Assembly: GCF_010731655.1 (NCBI RefSeq)
Contig: NZ_AP022619.1
Location: 5,270,001 to 5,334,000 of the forward strand
Reading direction: 5' to 3'
Origin: Mycobacterium paraseoulense
Lineage (GTDB): Bacteria; Actinomycetota; Actinomycetes; Mycobacteriales; Mycobacteriaceae
DNA length: 64,000 nt
This document shows, piece after piece, positions 40,455 to 49,434 of this stretch (within the stretch, counting starts at the first letter, position 1; every line of letters begins with the position of its first letter). The position numbers and the translations under genes are program-made. A model generated the notes under the pieces. It made no database searches and had not been told where the DNA came from. It saw only the letters and a program-made list of their open reading frames with translations.

Positions 40455-41006
40455 TCAACCGATGTGCAGGGCCACCACCAGCCACCGGTTGCCGGTCGCG
40501 GTCGGCAACCGCTCGACGCGGCAGGCGATGGCGTGGATCCGGTTGCCCCGGCTGTACGAGCCGGAAACCTCGGCCGCGGCGTCGGGGTCCCGGTGACCGG
40601 CGGGCTGCAACCGCATCCGCCGCAGCACCGCGGCGCCCTGGCGGCCGGCGGCCGAGTGGCCCACCGAGACCACGGAATCCACCAGGCTGGGCGTCAGCAA
40701 CGGCCGCAGCTGGGCGACCGGACGGCGGCGGTCGATGACTTCGAGCACCCGGCGCAGCGCCGCGTCGGCGAAGGCCGCCGCCTGCCGCATCTGCGCGGAC
40801 ATCGCGGCGCGCGGCCCGCCCGCAGGCTGCCTGGCGGCCGGATGGGGCCGGTACTGCGCATGGGTGCCGCGCCGGAGCGACGGCGCACGTGCCGATTGCC
40901 GGCATGCGGGGACATTCCGCGATACGTCCTGCGCCGGCGGCTCGTAGTCGACGACGGGCAGGACGGCGAAGGCGTCGGACGGACTCACGGCGGGACTGGT
41001 GTTCAA
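40455..41006 (-). CDS. Rv3235-family protein
   Basis: About 183 residues, Ala/Arg/Pro-rich. The N-terminal third is disordered. The C-terminal two thirds form the conserved domain, with MRQAAAFADAALRRVLEVIDRRRPVAQLRPLL and a final HAIACRVERLPTATGNRWLVVALHIG. The same domain occurs next to SecA-region genes in many actinobacteria, function unknown. I chose the TTG at 41006, with GGAGAG a few bp upstream, because the longer frame to 41210 runs into the opposite-strand tgs3 start and has no family resemblance. A GTG at 40988 is another option. Confidence 0.72.
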   Translation of the reverse strand: MNTSPAVSPSDAFAVLPVVDYEPPAQDVSRNVPACRQSARAPSLRRGTHAQYRPHPAARQPAGGPRAAMSAQMRQAAAFADAALRRVLEVIDRRRPVAQLRPLLTPSLVDSVVSVGHSAAGRQGAAVLRRMRLQPAGHRDPDAAAEVSGSYSRGNRIHAIACRVERLPTATGNRWLVVALHIG

Positions 41007-41188
41007 CGCGCACTCTCCAACTCTTCGGCCGAACCGGAGCCCGCTGGAGAGTGGCAGGCAGTGGTCATCATGGCACAACTCCGGCTCGCGCGTACCCGCG
41101 CTCGGACCCGGCCCGGCCGGACGATTACCGTGGGCGAGGCATCTCCTTTTGCGGCAGGGCGATGATTCGATGAGGAGGACAGCGCCCC

Positions 41189-42607
41189 ATGGTGACCCGG
41201 TTGTCCCCATCGGACGCGTCGTTTTTCCGGCTGGAAAACACGGCCACCCCGATGTACGTCGGATCGCTGTCGATCCTGCGCCGTCCGCGCGCGGGGTTGA
41301 GCTACGAGACGCTGTTGTCCACGGTCGAACGGCGGTTGCCGCAAATCCCGCGCTATCGGCAGAAGGTCCGGGAGGTGCGGGTCGGCTCGGCCCGGCCCGT
41401 GTGGATCGACGACGCCGACTTCGACATCACCTACCACGTGCGGCGCTCCGCGCTGCCCTCCCCGGGCAGCGATGAACAGCTGCACGAGCTGATCGCCCGG
41501 CTGGCCGCCCGGCCGCTGGACAAGTCGCGGCCGCTGTGGGAGATGTATCTGGTCGAGGGCCTGTCCAAGAACCGCGTCGCGCTCTACACCAAGTCGCATC
41601 AAGCCTTGATCAACGGCATGGCGGCGCTGGAGATCAACCACGTCATCGCCGATCGCACCAAACGCCCCCCGGCGCTGCCCGAGGACATCTGGGTCCCGGA
41701 ACGCGACCCCGGCAACGTGCGGCTGATCTTCGGCGCCGTCGGCGACTGGTTCGTGGGACCGAGCACCCAGCTGCAGGCCGTCGGGTCGGCCCTCGGGGGG
41801 CTGGTGACCAACCATGGCGAACTCCTCGCCGCGGGTCGCCGGGTCGTCGATTACGCGCGGGCTGTGGCGCGGGGCACCGCGCCGAGCAGCCCGCTCAATG
41901 CCACCGTTTCACGTCACCGGCGGTTCACGGTCGCCAGCTGCAACCTCGACGACTACCGCACCGTGCGCGCGCGGTATGACTGCGACGTCAACGACGTGGT
42001 GCTTGCGGTGATCGCCGGCGCCTTGGGCAACTGGCTGATGTCGCGCGGGGTCGCCGTATCGCCGACCGCGACGGTGCGGGCCATGGCGCCGCTGTCCATC
42101 TACGCCGATAGTCAGCTCGACGCGACCGGCCCCGGCCAGGCCATCGGCCAGGTGATGCCGTTCCTGGTCGACCTGCCGGTGGGGGAGCCGAACCCGGTGG
42201 TGCGGCTGTCGCAGATCGCGCACGCCACCGAGTCCAACCCGACGGCCGCCCGCCTGGTGGATGCCAGGACCATCGTCACGCTGTCGGGATTCGCCCCACC
42301 CACGCTGCACGCCATGGGCATCCGGGTCGCCACCAGTTTCCCCAGCTTTTCCCGGCGGACGTTCAACCTGCTGATCACCAACGCGCCCGGGGCCCAGTCG
42401 CAGATGTACATCGCGGGCACCAAGTTGCTCGAGACGTATGCCGTCCCCCCGCTGCTGCACAACCAGGCGCTGGCGATCAGCGTGACGTCCTACAACGGCA
42501 TGCTGTATTTCGGCATCAACGCCGACCGCGAGGCGATGAGTGACGTCGAGCTGCTGCCCGGCCTGCTGAGCCAATCGCTCGAGGAATTGCTGGAAGCCTC
42601 CCGCTGA
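41189..42607 (+). CDS. tgs3: WS/DGAT-family acyltransferase Tgs3, intact
   Basis: A 472-residue protein of the wax-ester/diacylglycerol acyltransferase family. The N-terminal half has RLSPSDASFFRLENTATPMYVG and ARPLDKSRPLWEMYLVEGL; the C-terminal half has VRAMAPLSIYADS and LLITNAPGAQSQMYIAG. The usual catalytic HHxxxDG reads SHQALING, so one His and the Asp are changed, as in the M. tuberculosis counterpart. In M. tuberculosis this gene is split into Rv3234c and Rv3233c; here it is one frame. Acyltransfer activity is therefore uncertain. It is divergent from the Rv3235-like gene. Confidence 0.88.
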   Translation: MVTRLSPSDASFFRLENTATPMYVGSLSILRRPRAGLSYETLLSTVERRLPQIPRYRQKVREVRVGSARPVWIDDADFDITYHVRRSALPSPGSDEQLHELIARLAARPLDKSRPLWEMYLVEGLSKNRVALYTKSHQALINGMAALEINHVIADRTKRPPALPEDIWVPERDPGNVRLIFGAVGDWFVGPSTQLQAVGSALGGLVTNHGELLAAGRRVVDYARAVARGTAPSSPLNATVSRHRRFTVASCNLDDYRTVRARYDCDVNDVVLAVIAGALGNWLMSRGVAVSPTATVRAMAPLSIYADSQLDATGPGQAIGQVMPFLVDLPVGEPNPVVRLSQIAHATESNPTAARLVDARTIVTLSGFAPPTLHAMGIRVATSFPSFSRRTFNLLITNAPGAQSQMYIAGTKLLETYAVPPLLHNQALAISVTSYNGMLYFGINADREAMSDVELLPGLLSQSLEELLEASR

Positions 42608-42651
42608 TTAGTCGCAGTGAAAAGCGGTGGCCGGTTCTATCATTCGTTGTT

Positions 42652-43512
42652 GTGAGCACCACGACGAAGGGCCCCAAGGCGAAATCGGCGAAATCAGCGG
42701 CGCCGAACGCGCCCAGGATTTCCGACGAGGTATACCAGGCCGAATTATTCCGGCTGCAAACGGAATTCGTGAGGCTGCAGGAATGGGTGCGGCATACCGG
42801 CCAACGCCTGGTGGTGGTATTCGAAGGGCGCGACGGGGCGGGCAAGGGCGGAACCATCAAGCGGATCACCGAATACCTCAATCCGCGCGTCGCCCGCATC
42901 GCGGCGTTGCCGGCGCCGACCGAGCGGGAACGCGGCCAGTGGTATTACCAGCGCTACATTGCCCAGCTTCCCGCCAAAGGGGAGATCGTGTTGTTCGACC
43001 GGTCGTGGTACAACCGCGCCGGCGTGGAGAAGGTCATGGGATTCTGCACGCCGCAAGAGCATGCGCTGTTTTTGCGGCAGACCCCGATCTTCGAGCAGAT
43101 GCTCATCGACGACGGGCTCCTGCTGCGCAAGTATTGGTTTTCGGTCTCCGAGGGCGAGCAGCTGCGCCGGTTCAAGGCTCGCCTGACTGACCCTGTGCGC
43201 CAATGGAAACTGAGCCCGATGGACACCGAATCGCTGTACCGGCGGGAGGATTATTCGCGCGCCAAGGACGAGATGATGGTGCACACCGACACCCCGGTCA
43301 GCCCGTGGTATGTCGTGGAATCGGACATCAAGAAGCACGCGCGGCTGAACATGATGGCGCATCTGCTGTCGACGATCTCCTATCACGACGTCGAGCGGCC
43401 GCGCGTCAAACTGCCCAAGACTCCGGTGGTGAGCGGGAATTACCGGCGCCCGCCGCGCGAGCTGTCCAAGTACGTCGACGACTACGCGGCCACACTGATC
43501 GGGGATCGATGA
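42652..43512 (+). CDS. ppk2: Polyphosphate kinase 2
   Basis: A 286-residue PPK2-family kinase, which uses polyphosphate to phosphorylate nucleoside diphosphates (GDP to GTP favoured by the mycobacterial enzyme). Walker A is FEGRDGAGKGGTIKRI (about 60-75) and Walker B IVLFDRSWYNRAGVEKVMGF. The lid and C-terminal motif KYWFSVSEGEQLRRF and SYHDVERP are present. It matches M. tuberculosis Rv3232c. The GTG start has a Lys/Ala-rich N-terminal tail. The next gene begins 1 bp after the stop. Confidence 0.94.
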   Translation: MSTTTKGPKAKSAKSAAPNAPRISDEVYQAELFRLQTEFVRLQEWVRHTGQRLVVVFEGRDGAGKGGTIKRITEYLNPRVARIAALPAPTERERGQWYYQRYIAQLPAKGEIVLFDRSWYNRAGVEKVMGFCTPQEHALFLRQTPIFEQMLIDDGLLLRKYWFSVSEGEQLRRFKARLTDPVRQWKLSPMDTESLYRREDYSRAKDEMMVHTDTPVSPWYVVESDIKKHARLNMMAHLLSTISYHDVERPRVKLPKTPVVSGNYRRPPRELSKYVDDYAATLIGDR

Positions 43513-43513
43513 C

Positions 43514-44020
43514 GTGACGCTCGTCTACATTCCGGCCACGCTGGCCATGTTGCAGCGGCTGGTCGCCGACGGCGAGTTCCGCCCCGTCAACGGCACCGCG
43601 TTCGCGCTGACGCCGACCTTGCGCGAGGCCTACGCCGAGGGTGACGATGACGAGCTCGCCGAGGTTGCGCTGCGTGAGGCGGCGCTGGCGTCGCTGCGCC
43701 TGCTCGCGGATGACGCCGCCGCGGCCGGATCGCTGCCGCCGCGGCGCGCGGTGCTGGCCGCAGAGGCCGGCGACGTCAGCTACCGGCCCGACCTCGACGA
43801 CGCGGTGGTGCGGCTCGGCGGGCCGGTCGCGCTCGAGGACGTGATCGCCGCCTACGTCGACAACGCGGACGCCGAGCCGGACGTGACGAAGGCGATCGAG
43901 GCCATCGACGCCGCCGACCTGGGCGACGAGGATGCCGAGTTGATCGTCGGCGACGCTCAAGACCATGACTTGGCGTGGTACGCCAACCAGGAGCTGCCGT
44001 TCCTGCTCGAGCTGCTCTGA
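43514..44020 (+). CDS. DUF6912-type protein, homologue of Rv3231c
   Basis: A 168-residue acidic protein, function unknown, with MTLVYIPATLAMLQRLVADGEF at the N terminus and long Ala/Asp/Glu-rich helices. It ends HDLAWYANQELPFLLELL, a well-conserved tail. The GTG start lies 1 bp after ppk2, so the two are co-transcribed and probably translationally coupled. The link to polyphosphate metabolism is by position only. Confidence 0.85.
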   Translation: MTLVYIPATLAMLQRLVADGEFRPVNGTAFALTPTLREAYAEGDDDELAEVALREAALASLRLLADDAAAAGSLPPRRAVLAAEAGDVSYRPDLDDAVVRLGGPVALEDVIAAYVDNADAEPDVTKAIEAIDAADLGDEDAELIVGDAQDHDLAWYANQELPFLLELL

Positions 44021-44057
44021 CGGGGGTGTGACGCAACCGCGCCCACCAGAGCGCTGG

Positions 44058-44090
44058 CTACGGAACCGTAGGTTACGGTACCGTAGGTTT
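44058..44090. promoter_or_regulatory. Operator element A upstream of the desaturase reductase gene
   Basis: A 33-bp element starting CTACGGAACCGTAGGTTACG. It contains CTACG/CGTAG around GAAC, and CGTAGGTT twice as direct repeats 15 bp apart (44067 and 44082). It also contains the palindrome TACGGTACCGTA (44074-44085). It matches the element before desA3 at 28 of 33 positions and abuts the start codon. It includes a possible -10 box TAGGTT (44084-44089). Confidence 0.7.
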
Positions 44091-44094
44091 CGTG

Positions 44095-45312
44095 ATGCCC
44101 AAAGAGTCGACCACAATGGTGAGTGCAAGCAAGACGCAGCATCGTGAGCAGGAGCATCCACTGGGCAGACGTAACCCCTCGATCACGGGCGACGTCGTCG
44201 AGACCAGGCGGCCCGTCGTCGCCGGCACCGACCGGCATCCCGGTTGGCACGCGCTGCGCAAGCTGGCCGCGCGGATCACCACGCCGCTGTTGCCCGACGA
44301 CTACCTGCATCTGGCCAATCCGCTGTGGTCGGCGCGCGAGCTGCGAGGCCGCGTGCTGGCGGTGCGCCGTGAGACCGAGGACTCCGCGACGCTGGTGATC
44401 AAGCCGGGCTGGGGCTTCAACTTCGACTACCAGCCGGGGCAGTACATCGGGATCGGCCTGCTGATTGACGGACGCTGGCGCTGGCGGTCGTATTCGCTCA
44501 CGTCCAGCCCCGCCGAGACATCGGGATCCAGTTCGGCGCGCACGGTGACCATCACCGTGAAGGCGATGCCCGAGGGGTTCCTGTCCACCCACCTGGTGGC
44601 GGGCGTCGCGCGGGGGACCATCGTCCGGCTGGCCGCCCCGCAGGGCAACTTCGTGCTGCCCGACCCGGCGCCGCCGTCGATCCTGTTCCTCACCGCCGGC
44701 TCGGGGATCACGCCGGTGATGTCGATGCTGCGAACCCTGGTGCGCCGCAACCAGATTGGTGACATTACGCATGTCCATTCGGCGCCCAGCGAAGCCGACG
44801 TGATGTTTCGCGCCGAATTGGCCGCGCTGGCGGCCGACCATCCGGGTTACCGCCTGCTCCTGCGGGAGACGCGCACCCAAGGCCGGCTCGACCTCGCCCG
44901 GCTCGACCACGAGGTACCGGACTGGCGCGAACGCCACACCTGGGCCTGCGGACCTGAGGGCATGCTGGCCCGGGCCGAGAAGATCTGGTCGGCGGCGGGT
45001 ATCGGCGACCGGCTGCACCTCGAACGGTTCGCCGTGTCCAGGGCCGCGCCGGCCGGTGCGGGCGGAACGGTCACGTTCGCCCGCAGCGGTCGCGCCGTCG
45101 CGGCCGACGCCGCGACGTCGTTGATGGACGCGGGCGAGGGAGCCGGCGTGCAGATGCCGTTTGGCTGCCGAATGGGTATCTGCCAGTCGTGCGTGGTTGG
45201 CCTCGTGGAGGGCCACGTCCGTGACCTGCGCACCGGCGCGGAGCACGAGCCGGGCACCCGGATTCAGACCTGCATATCGGCCGCGTCCGGCGATTGTGTG
45301 CTCGACATCTAA
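44095..45312 (+). CDS. Ferredoxin-type reductase partner of DesA3, homologue of Rv3230c
   Basis: A protein of about 405 residues, combining an FAD/NAD(P)H reductase with a C-terminal plant-type 2Fe-2S domain. FAD-binding [13 protein letters not shown] and NAD(P)H-binding [15 protein letters not shown] lie in the middle; the cluster cysteines are in [15 protein letters not shown] and a late TCISA. It supplies electrons to the DesA3 desaturase, as shown for the M. tuberculosis pair. The start is unclear: GTG at 44092 and ATG at 44095 sit next to the operator, and ATG at 44116 is further in. No ribosome site is visible, so a leaderless mRNA is likely. Confidence 0.9.
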   Translation: MPKESTTMVSASKTQHREQEHPLGRRNPSITGDVVETRRPVVAGTDRHPGWHALRKLAARITTPLLPDDYLHLANPLWSARELRGRVLAVRRETEDSATLVIKPGWGFNFDYQPGQYIGIGLLIDGRWRWRSYSLTSSPAETSGSSSARTVTITVKAMPEGFLSTHLVAGVARGTIVRLAAPQGNFVLPDPAPPSILFLTAGSGITPVMSMLRTLVRRNQIGDITHVHSAPSEADVMFRAELAALAADHPGYRLLLRETRTQGRLDLARLDHEVPDWRERHTWACGPEGMLARAEKIWSAAGIGDRLHLERFAVSRAAPAGAGGTVTFARSGRAVAADAATSLMDAGEGAGVQMPFGCRMGICQSCVVGLVEGHVRDLRTGAEHEPGTRIQTCISAASGDCVLDI

Positions 45313-45325
45313 AGGCTACTCACAG

Positions 45326-45363
45326 GTAACCTACGGATTCGTAGGTTACGATAGCGTAGGTCT
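45326..45363. promoter_or_regulatory. Operator element B upstream of desA3
   Basis: GTAACCTACG-GATT-CGTAGGTTAC (45326-45349) is a perfect 10-4-10 palindrome. CGTAGGT recurs at 45355, giving the same 15-bp direct-repeat spacing as element A. It lies 33-70 bp before the desA3 ATG. A TetR-like fatty-acid regulator is the likely ligand; its gene is not identified here. Confidence 0.75.
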
Positions 45364-45395
45364 AGTACACACAATCGACCGCAGGGAGGAAGACG

Positions 45396-46691
45396 ATGGC
45401 GATCACCGACGTCGACGTATTCGCCCATCTGACGGACGCCGACATCGAGAGCCTGGCCGTTGAGCTGGACGCCATCCGCCAGGACATCGAAGACTCTCGC
45501 GGCGAGCGGGACTCCCGCTACATCCGCCGCACCATCGCAGCGCAGCGCGCGCTGGAGGTATCCGGCCGGCTGATGCTGACCGCGAGTTCCCGCCGCTCGG
45601 CATGGTGGGCGGGAACCGTCACCCTGGGCGTGGCCAAGATCATCGAGAACATGGAGATCGGCCACAACGTCATGCACGGCCAGTGGGACTGGATGAACGA
45701 TCCGGAGATCCACTCCTCGGCGTGGGAGTGGGACATGAGCGGGTCGTCCAAGCACTGGCGCTACACCCACAACTTCGTGCACCACAAATACACGAACATC
45801 CTCGGGATGGACGACGACGTCGGCTACGGCCTGCTGCGCGTCACGCGCGACCAGAAGTGGAAGCGCTTCAACATCTTCAACCTGGTCTACAACACCATCC
45901 TCGCGCTGCTGTTCGAATGGGGTGTGGGCCTGCAGCACGTGGAGCTCGGCAAGATCGCCAAGAAACGGATGGATTCCGACGACGCGCGGCAGCGGGTCGA
46001 CGAGTTCCTGGCCAAAGCCGGCCGGCAGGTGCTCAAGGACTACGTCGCGTTCCCGGCGCTCACCGCGCTGTCGCCCGGGGCCACGTACACGTCCACATTG
46101 AAGGCCAACGCGCTGGCCAACGTGATCCGCAACGTATGGGCGAACGCCGTGATCTTCTGTGGCCATTTCCCCGACGGCGCAGAGAAATTCACCAAGACCG
46201 ACATGATCGGCGAGACCAAGGGCCAGTGGTACCTGCGCCAGATGCTGGGCAGCGCCAACTTCGAGGCCGGGCCCGCGCTGCGGTTCATGAGCGGCAACCT
46301 GTGCCACCAGATCGAGCACCACCTGTTCCCGGATCTGCCGAGCAATCGATACGCCGAGATCTCGGTGCGGGTGCGCGAGGTGTGCGACAAGTACGACCTG
46401 CCCTACACCACCGGCTCGTTCCTGGTGCAGTACGCCAAGACCTGGCGCACGCTGGCCAAGCTGTCGCTGCCGAACTCCTACCTGCGCGACAGCGCCGACG
46501 ACGCGCCGGAAACCCGCAGCGAGCGGATGTTCGCCGAGCTGGAGCCCGGTTTCGCGGGCACCGACCCGCAGACCGGCCGGCGGCGCGGGCTGAAGACCGC
46601 CATCGCGACCGTGCGCGGCTGGCGGCGCGCCAAGCGTGCGCAGCGCGATGCGCGGCGCACGGTCGGCGGGGCCGACGACCTCGCGGCCTAG
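45396..46691 (+). CDS. desA3: Membrane stearoyl-CoA delta-9 desaturase DesA3
   Basis: A 431-residue di-iron desaturase that makes oleoyl-CoA. Histidine boxes are complete: EIGHNVMHGQWDW, HNFVHHKYTNILG and CHQIEHHLFPDLPS, set among hydrophobic helices. The ATG has GGGAGGA 8 bp upstream. It matches M. tuberculosis DesA3 (Rv3229c, 427 residues), the target of isoxyl. The C-terminal 50 residues are basic and variable. It works with the reductase encoded just upstream; their promoters share the same repeat element. Confidence 0.96.
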   Translation: MAITDVDVFAHLTDADIESLAVELDAIRQDIEDSRGERDSRYIRRTIAAQRALEVSGRLMLTASSRRSAWWAGTVTLGVAKIIENMEIGHNVMHGQWDWMNDPEIHSSAWEWDMSGSSKHWRYTHNFVHHKYTNILGMDDDVGYGLLRVTRDQKWKRFNIFNLVYNTILALLFEWGVGLQHVELGKIAKKRMDSDDARQRVDEFLAKAGRQVLKDYVAFPALTALSPGATYTSTLKANALANVIRNVWANAVIFCGHFPDGAEKFTKTDMIGETKGQWYLRQMLGSANFEAGPALRFMSGNLCHQIEHHLFPDLPSNRYAEISVRVREVCDKYDLPYTTGSFLVQYAKTWRTLAKLSLPNSYLRDSADDAPETRSERMFAELEPGFAGTDPQTGRRRGLKTAIATVRGWRRAKRAQRDARRTVGGADDLAA

Positions 46692-46755
46692 CGTTCGGAT
46701 CGAAGCCGGCGCTCGGCCTGGGCGCCGACGCCGGCCTGTTCGCCATACTGGGTAA

Positions 46756-47829
46756 GTGCAGGTGTTCGTCGGCTCGCAGGTGTCCCACTGGGATTTCCCG
46801 CGGAGCACGGCCAGCGTCGCGCTGATGGCCGAGTTCGCTTGCCGCAACGGCTGTGCCGTGGCCGACGTCTTGGAAGGGACCGATCTGTCGGAGGCCGACC
46901 TGCGCGACCCCAACCGGACGATCGTCGGGCGCCAGGAACTGGCGGTCGCGACGAACCTGGTGAACCTGCTGGGCAACGAGGGCGGAGCGGCCGACCTGGG
47001 GGTGCGGGTGGGCGGCAGCTATCACGTCGGGGCGCTGGGCATCTTCGGTTTCGCCTGCCTGACCAGTTCGACGCTGGGTGACGCCGTCCGGTTCGCGGCC
47101 CGGTTCTACGAGCTGAGCTACGGCTTCTGCCTGCCGACCGTCACGGTGGACGGGCCCGTGGCGGCGATGCGGCTCGACCTGCCCGACTTGACCGGTCCGG
47201 TGGCGGAGTTCCTGGTGCGGCGCGACCTGGTGGCGATCGCCCGGGTCATGGCCGAGATGCTGGGCCGTCCCGTCCCGTTCACCTCGATCGAGTTCGCCGG
47301 ACCCGCCCCGTCGTCGGGTGATGCCTTGGCCCGCAAGGCCTTTGGTGTGACGCCGCGCTACGACTCGCCGGCCAACGTGGCACGCTGGCCGGCCGCATTG
47401 CTGGACAATCCGCTGCCCCGGGCCAGCGAGATGACCGTGGCCACGTGCGAGCAGCAGTGCCGCGAATTGCTGGAACGCCGTCGGCAGCGGACCGGGGTGG
47501 CGCGGCGGGTGCGTGAGCGCCTGGCGTCGATCGACGGCGAACCCCACACCATCGCGGCCGTCGCGCGGCAGTTGGCGATGAGCGAGCGGACGCTGCGCCG
47601 CCGGCTGGTCGAGGAGAACACGAGCTTCCGGGACCTGGTCGAGGAGGTCCACCGTGTCCTCGCCGAGGAGCTGTTGGCAACCGGCGCGCTGTCGGTCGAC
47701 GACGTCGCGCTGCGGCTGGGGTACGCCGAGGCGACGAGTTTCATCGCCGCGTTCAAACGGTGGACGGGCACGACGCCGGCACGCTATCAGCGTTCGGTCG
47801 CGCCGCGCGCCCGGTTGGCCGCCGGCTGA
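46756..47829 (+). CDS. AraC-family transcriptional regulator
   Basis: A 357-residue regulator starting at a GTG. The N-terminal domain (about 15-225) is of the arabinose-binding-like type found in OruR/ArgR-like AraC proteins (DLGVRVGGSYHVGALGIFGFACLTSSTLGDAVRFAARFYEL is its core). The C-terminal double helix-turn-helix (about 250-350) has IAAVARQLAMSERTLRRRLVEE and VDDVALRLGYAEATSFIAAFKRWTGTTPARYQ. It lies 75 bp before the Baeyer-Villiger gene on the same strand and is a natural regulator for it. The gene has no counterpart beside desA3 in M. tuberculosis. Confidence 0.88.
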   Translation: MQVFVGSQVSHWDFPRSTASVALMAEFACRNGCAVADVLEGTDLSEADLRDPNRTIVGRQELAVATNLVNLLGNEGGAADLGVRVGGSYHVGALGIFGFACLTSSTLGDAVRFAARFYELSYGFCLPTVTVDGPVAAMRLDLPDLTGPVAEFLVRRDLVAIARVMAEMLGRPVPFTSIEFAGPAPSSGDALARKAFGVTPRYDSPANVARWPAALLDNPLPRASEMTVATCEQQCRELLERRRQRTGVARRVRERLASIDGEPHTIAAVARQLAMSERTLRRRLVEENTSFRDLVEEVHRVLAEELLATGALSVDDVALRLGYAEATSFIAAFKRWTGTTPARYQRSVAPRARLAAG

Positions 47830-47904
47830 TCGTGGCCGGAATCATGGATTTGCCGACCGCTATCGGCTGCCTGCGGCGTGCCGTCGACGCCTAACGTTTG
47901 GCGC

Positions 47905-49401
47905 ATGACTTCGACCACTCGCAAGCCCCGCGTGCTGGTGATCGGCGCGGGATTCGGCGGCCTGGCCGCCGCCCACGAGCTCTCCCGGGACGGCCTCGCC
48001 GACGTGACGGTGCTGGAGAAGGCCGGCGACATCGGCGGCGTGTGGCGGGAGAACACCTACCCCGGCGCGGCCTGCGACGTCCCGTCGAACCTGTACTCCT
48101 ACTCCTTCGCCCGAAAGACGGACTGGGGGCGGCGCTACGCCGAGCAGCCCGACATCCTCGGCTACATCCACGACACCGCCGACCGGTTCGGCCTGCGGGA
48201 CCTGGTGCGGACCGGGGTCGAGGTCACCTCCGCCCGCTACGACGACGACACCGCCACCTGGCGGGTGGAGACCGCGTCGGGTGACGTCTTCGAGGCCGAC
48301 GTCCTGGTGCCCGCGGTCGGCCAGCTGTCGCGGCCGGCGTTTCCCAACATCCCGGGGCTCGACACGTTCGCGGGCCCGTCGTTCCATTCGGCGCAGTGGC
48401 GCCACGACGTCGACCTGGCCGGCAAGCGCGTGGCGGTGCTCGGCACCGGCGCGTCGGCGATCCAATTCGTCCCGCGCATCCGCGAGGCGGCCGGGCGGGT
48501 CACCGTCTTTCAGCGCTCCGCGCCGTACATCATCCCCAAGCCCGACCGTGCCTACACCGGTGCGCACCACGCCGCGTTCCGGAAGGTGCCCGGGTTCGCC
48601 GCCGCGATGCGGGGCCTGATCTGGGAGATCTCGGAGTTCTTCGGCCTTGCGCTGACCAAGGTCGCCCCGCTCGCCTGGCTGATAGGCGTCGTCGCGTCGG
48701 CGAACCTCAAGCACCACATCAAGGACCCGGTGCTGCGGGCCAAGCTCACGCCCGACTACCCGGTCGGCTGCAAGCGCGTCCTGTTCAGCAACGACTGGTA
48801 TCCCGCGCTGGCGAGCGACAACGTCGAGGTGGAGACCGGCGCGATCGCCGAGGTGACGCCCACGGGTGTGCGCACCGCCGACGGGCGCCTGCACGAGGTC
48901 GACGTCGTCATCTACGGCACCGGGTTCAAGGCCACCGAATTCCTTGCGCCGGTGACGATCACCGGCCGCGACGGGCGGGAGCTGTCCGCCGAGTGGGCCG
49001 AGGGGGCCCGCGCGCATCTGGGCATGGCGGTGCCGGGTTTCCCGAACATGTTCCTGATCTACGGGCCGAACACCAACCTCGGCAGCAGCTCGATCATCCT
49101 GATGATGGAGCAGCAGGCCCGCTACATCCGCCAGATCACCGAGGAGCTTGCCCGCGGGGGTGTGTCCCGCGCGTTCGAGGTTCGCCGCGCCGTGGAGCAG
49201 GCCTACGACGCGGAGGTCCAGGCCCGCCTCGATGCCGGCGTGTGGACCACCTGCGACTCCTGGTACCGCACCGCCTCCGGCCGCGTCACCACCAACTGGC
49301 CCGGCCTGGTGCACGAATACCAACGCCGCACCCGGACCGCGGTGCTCGCGGACTACGAGGTGGTCCTTCCCGAACGCGCAACCAAGAAGGTCGGCGCTTA
49401 A
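47905..49401 (+). CDS. Baeyer-Villiger-type flavin monooxygenase
   Basis: A 498-residue FAD/NADPH monooxygenase. The first Rossmann loop is VIGAGFGGLAAAHEL (about 12-26). The BVMO fingerprint FxGxxxHxxxW is exact, FAGPSFHSAQW (about 155-165). The NADPH loop is VLGTGASAIQFVPRI. Such enzymes insert oxygen next to a ketone to give an ester or lactone, as do EthA and MymA relatives in mycobacteria, and can activate thioamide drugs. The ATG at 47905 is chosen because it starts 8 residues before the first beta strand. The substrate is unknown. Confidence 0.9.
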   Translation: MTSTTRKPRVLVIGAGFGGLAAAHELSRDGLADVTVLEKAGDIGGVWRENTYPGAACDVPSNLYSYSFARKTDWGRRYAEQPDILGYIHDTADRFGLRDLVRTGVEVTSARYDDDTATWRVETASGDVFEADVLVPAVGQLSRPAFPNIPGLDTFAGPSFHSAQWRHDVDLAGKRVAVLGTGASAIQFVPRIREAAGRVTVFQRSAPYIIPKPDRAYTGAHHAAFRKVPGFAAAMRGLIWEISEFFGLALTKVAPLAWLIGVVASANLKHHIKDPVLRAKLTPDYPVGCKRVLFSNDWYPALASDNVEVETGAIAEVTPTGVRTADGRLHEVDVVIYGTGFKATEFLAPVTITGRDGRELSAEWAEGARAHLGMAVPGFPNMFLIYGPNTNLGSSSIILMMEQQARYIRQITEELARGGVSRAFEVRRAVEQAYDAEVQARLDAGVWTTCDSWYRTASGRVTTNWPGLVHEYQRRTRTAVLADYEVVLPERATKKVGA

Positions 49402-49434
49402 CCCTGTTCGGCGGCCGGGACTACGCTCGCAAAC

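Noticed and set aside
44680..44760. Frameshift in the reductase gene
   Set aside because: Codon use and motifs continue through the whole frame without a break.
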